A stretch of DNA of 35,085 nucleotides from Alphaproteobacteria bacterium (GTDB lineage Bacteria > Pseudomonadota > Alphaproteobacteria > Micropepsales > Micropepsaceae). The notes below the pieces were generated by a model. It did no database searches. It saw only the letters and a program-made list of their open reading frames with translations, and was not told the origin of the DNA. Location: positions 1 through 35,085 of the forward strand of contig JABFRX010000003.1 in assembly GCA_013140995.1 (NCBI GenBank). Direction: 5' to 3'. Below are positions 34,990 to 35,085 of the stretch, one piece after another. Every line of letters starts with the position of its first letter. Position 1 is the stretch's first letter. The position numbers and the translations under genes are program-made.

Positions 34990-35040
34990 TTTGGTGACCT
35001 TGCACCAATTAAAAATAGTGCACGGTCACCGAATTACTCC
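34983..35040. repeat. Inverted repeat spanning the transglutaminase stop codon
   Basis: Arms of 23 bases (34983-35005 and 35018-35040) are reverse complements with two mismatches around a 12-base AT-rich loop. The outer arm is GGAGTAATT, so the stop codon TAA (34987-34989) is part of the repeat. The left arm also contains TTGGTG...CACCAA, allowing an alternative smaller hairpin. No T-tract follows. The GGTGACC...GTGCAC form resembles intergenic repeats often seen near REP-associated transposases; no transposase is in the window. Confidence 0.8.
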
Positions 35041-35062
35041 GCCAGGTTTTCAGGGGTTAAAC

Positions 35063-35085
35063 ATGAGTACGGCGATGCTCAAGAC
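35063..35085 (+). CDS. Start of a gene cut by the window edge
   Basis: An ATG at 35063 with AGGGG six bases upstream opens a frame of seven codons (MSTAMLK) that reaches the end of the window. The ribosome site supports a real start, but too little is present to name the product. Confidence 0.45.

Noticed and set aside
34111-35085. Anbu proteasome-like peptidase following the transglutaminase set
   Set aside because: The gene starting at 35063 shows only seven residues, which do not match the usual Anbu opening; nothing in the window supports Anbu.
1-35085. CRISPR arrays, tRNA or rRNA genes, prophage or insertion sequence genes
   Set aside because: No direct-repeat/spacer pattern, no cloverleaf-like or rRNA sequence, and no transposase, integrase or phage protein found in any frame.

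Overview
The window is high-GC, densely coded chromosomal DNA. The order rpoZ, rsh, pyrE, pdxJ, acpS, lepB, lepB, rnc, era, recO, followed by parC, together with a single bifunctional (p)ppGpp synthetase/hydrolase, phasin and dodecin genes and frequent ATGA/GTGA overlaps, points to an alphaproteobacterium, probably a free-living storage-lipid former. I cannot name the genus. I see no tRNA, rRNA, CRISPR array, transposase or phage gene. No stretch longer than 300 bases lacks a gene.

Layout. (1) 1-1090: the 5' part of a family 5 uracil-DNA glycosylase gene, a divergent VOC protein, and a long perfect inverted repeat. (2) 1091-6901: a storage-lipid locus on the minus strand, with wax ester synthase/diacylglycerol acyltransferase, an alpha/beta hydrolase, a phasin and a short-chain dehydrogenase. 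Upstream lie a TetR regulator with a 16-bp palindrome in front of it and a divergent second hydrolase. (3) 6865-10765: a small TonB-C-terminus-like exported protein, two coupled exported amidohydrolases (one lacking metal ligands), and a YajG-like lipoprotein. (4) 10785-22764: the core block, with folK, rpoZ, rsh, pyrE, pdxJ, acpS, two tandem signal peptidases, rnc, era, recO and parC, interrupted once by an antisense exported protein gene. (5) 22765-26640: small genes, namely dodecin, a four-helix membrane protein, a DUF1801 protein, a PAS protein, an MFS exporter and a NUDIX hydrolase. (6) 26811-34989: a PilZ-like/methyltransferase fusion followed by a tight three-gene set: transglutaminase-DUF2126 (putative amidoligase), circularly permuted ATP-grasp-Alpha-E fusion, and a second transglutaminase. 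A further gene starts at the right edge.

The most interesting parts are the last three-gene set, which looks like a complete but biochemically uncharacterised peptide/amide-bond-forming and -cleaving system; the storage-lipid locus with its TetR operator and a terminator-like hairpin after the phasin gene; the amidohydrolase pair in which one partner has lost metal ligands; and four unrelated inverted-repeat elements (927-1068, 22767-22867, 23187-23253, 34983-35040), each placed within about 20 bases of a stop codon, which look like non-autonomous REP-type repeats.

All coordinates and motifs come from reading the sequence. Family names rest on recognised motifs and domain order, not on a database search.
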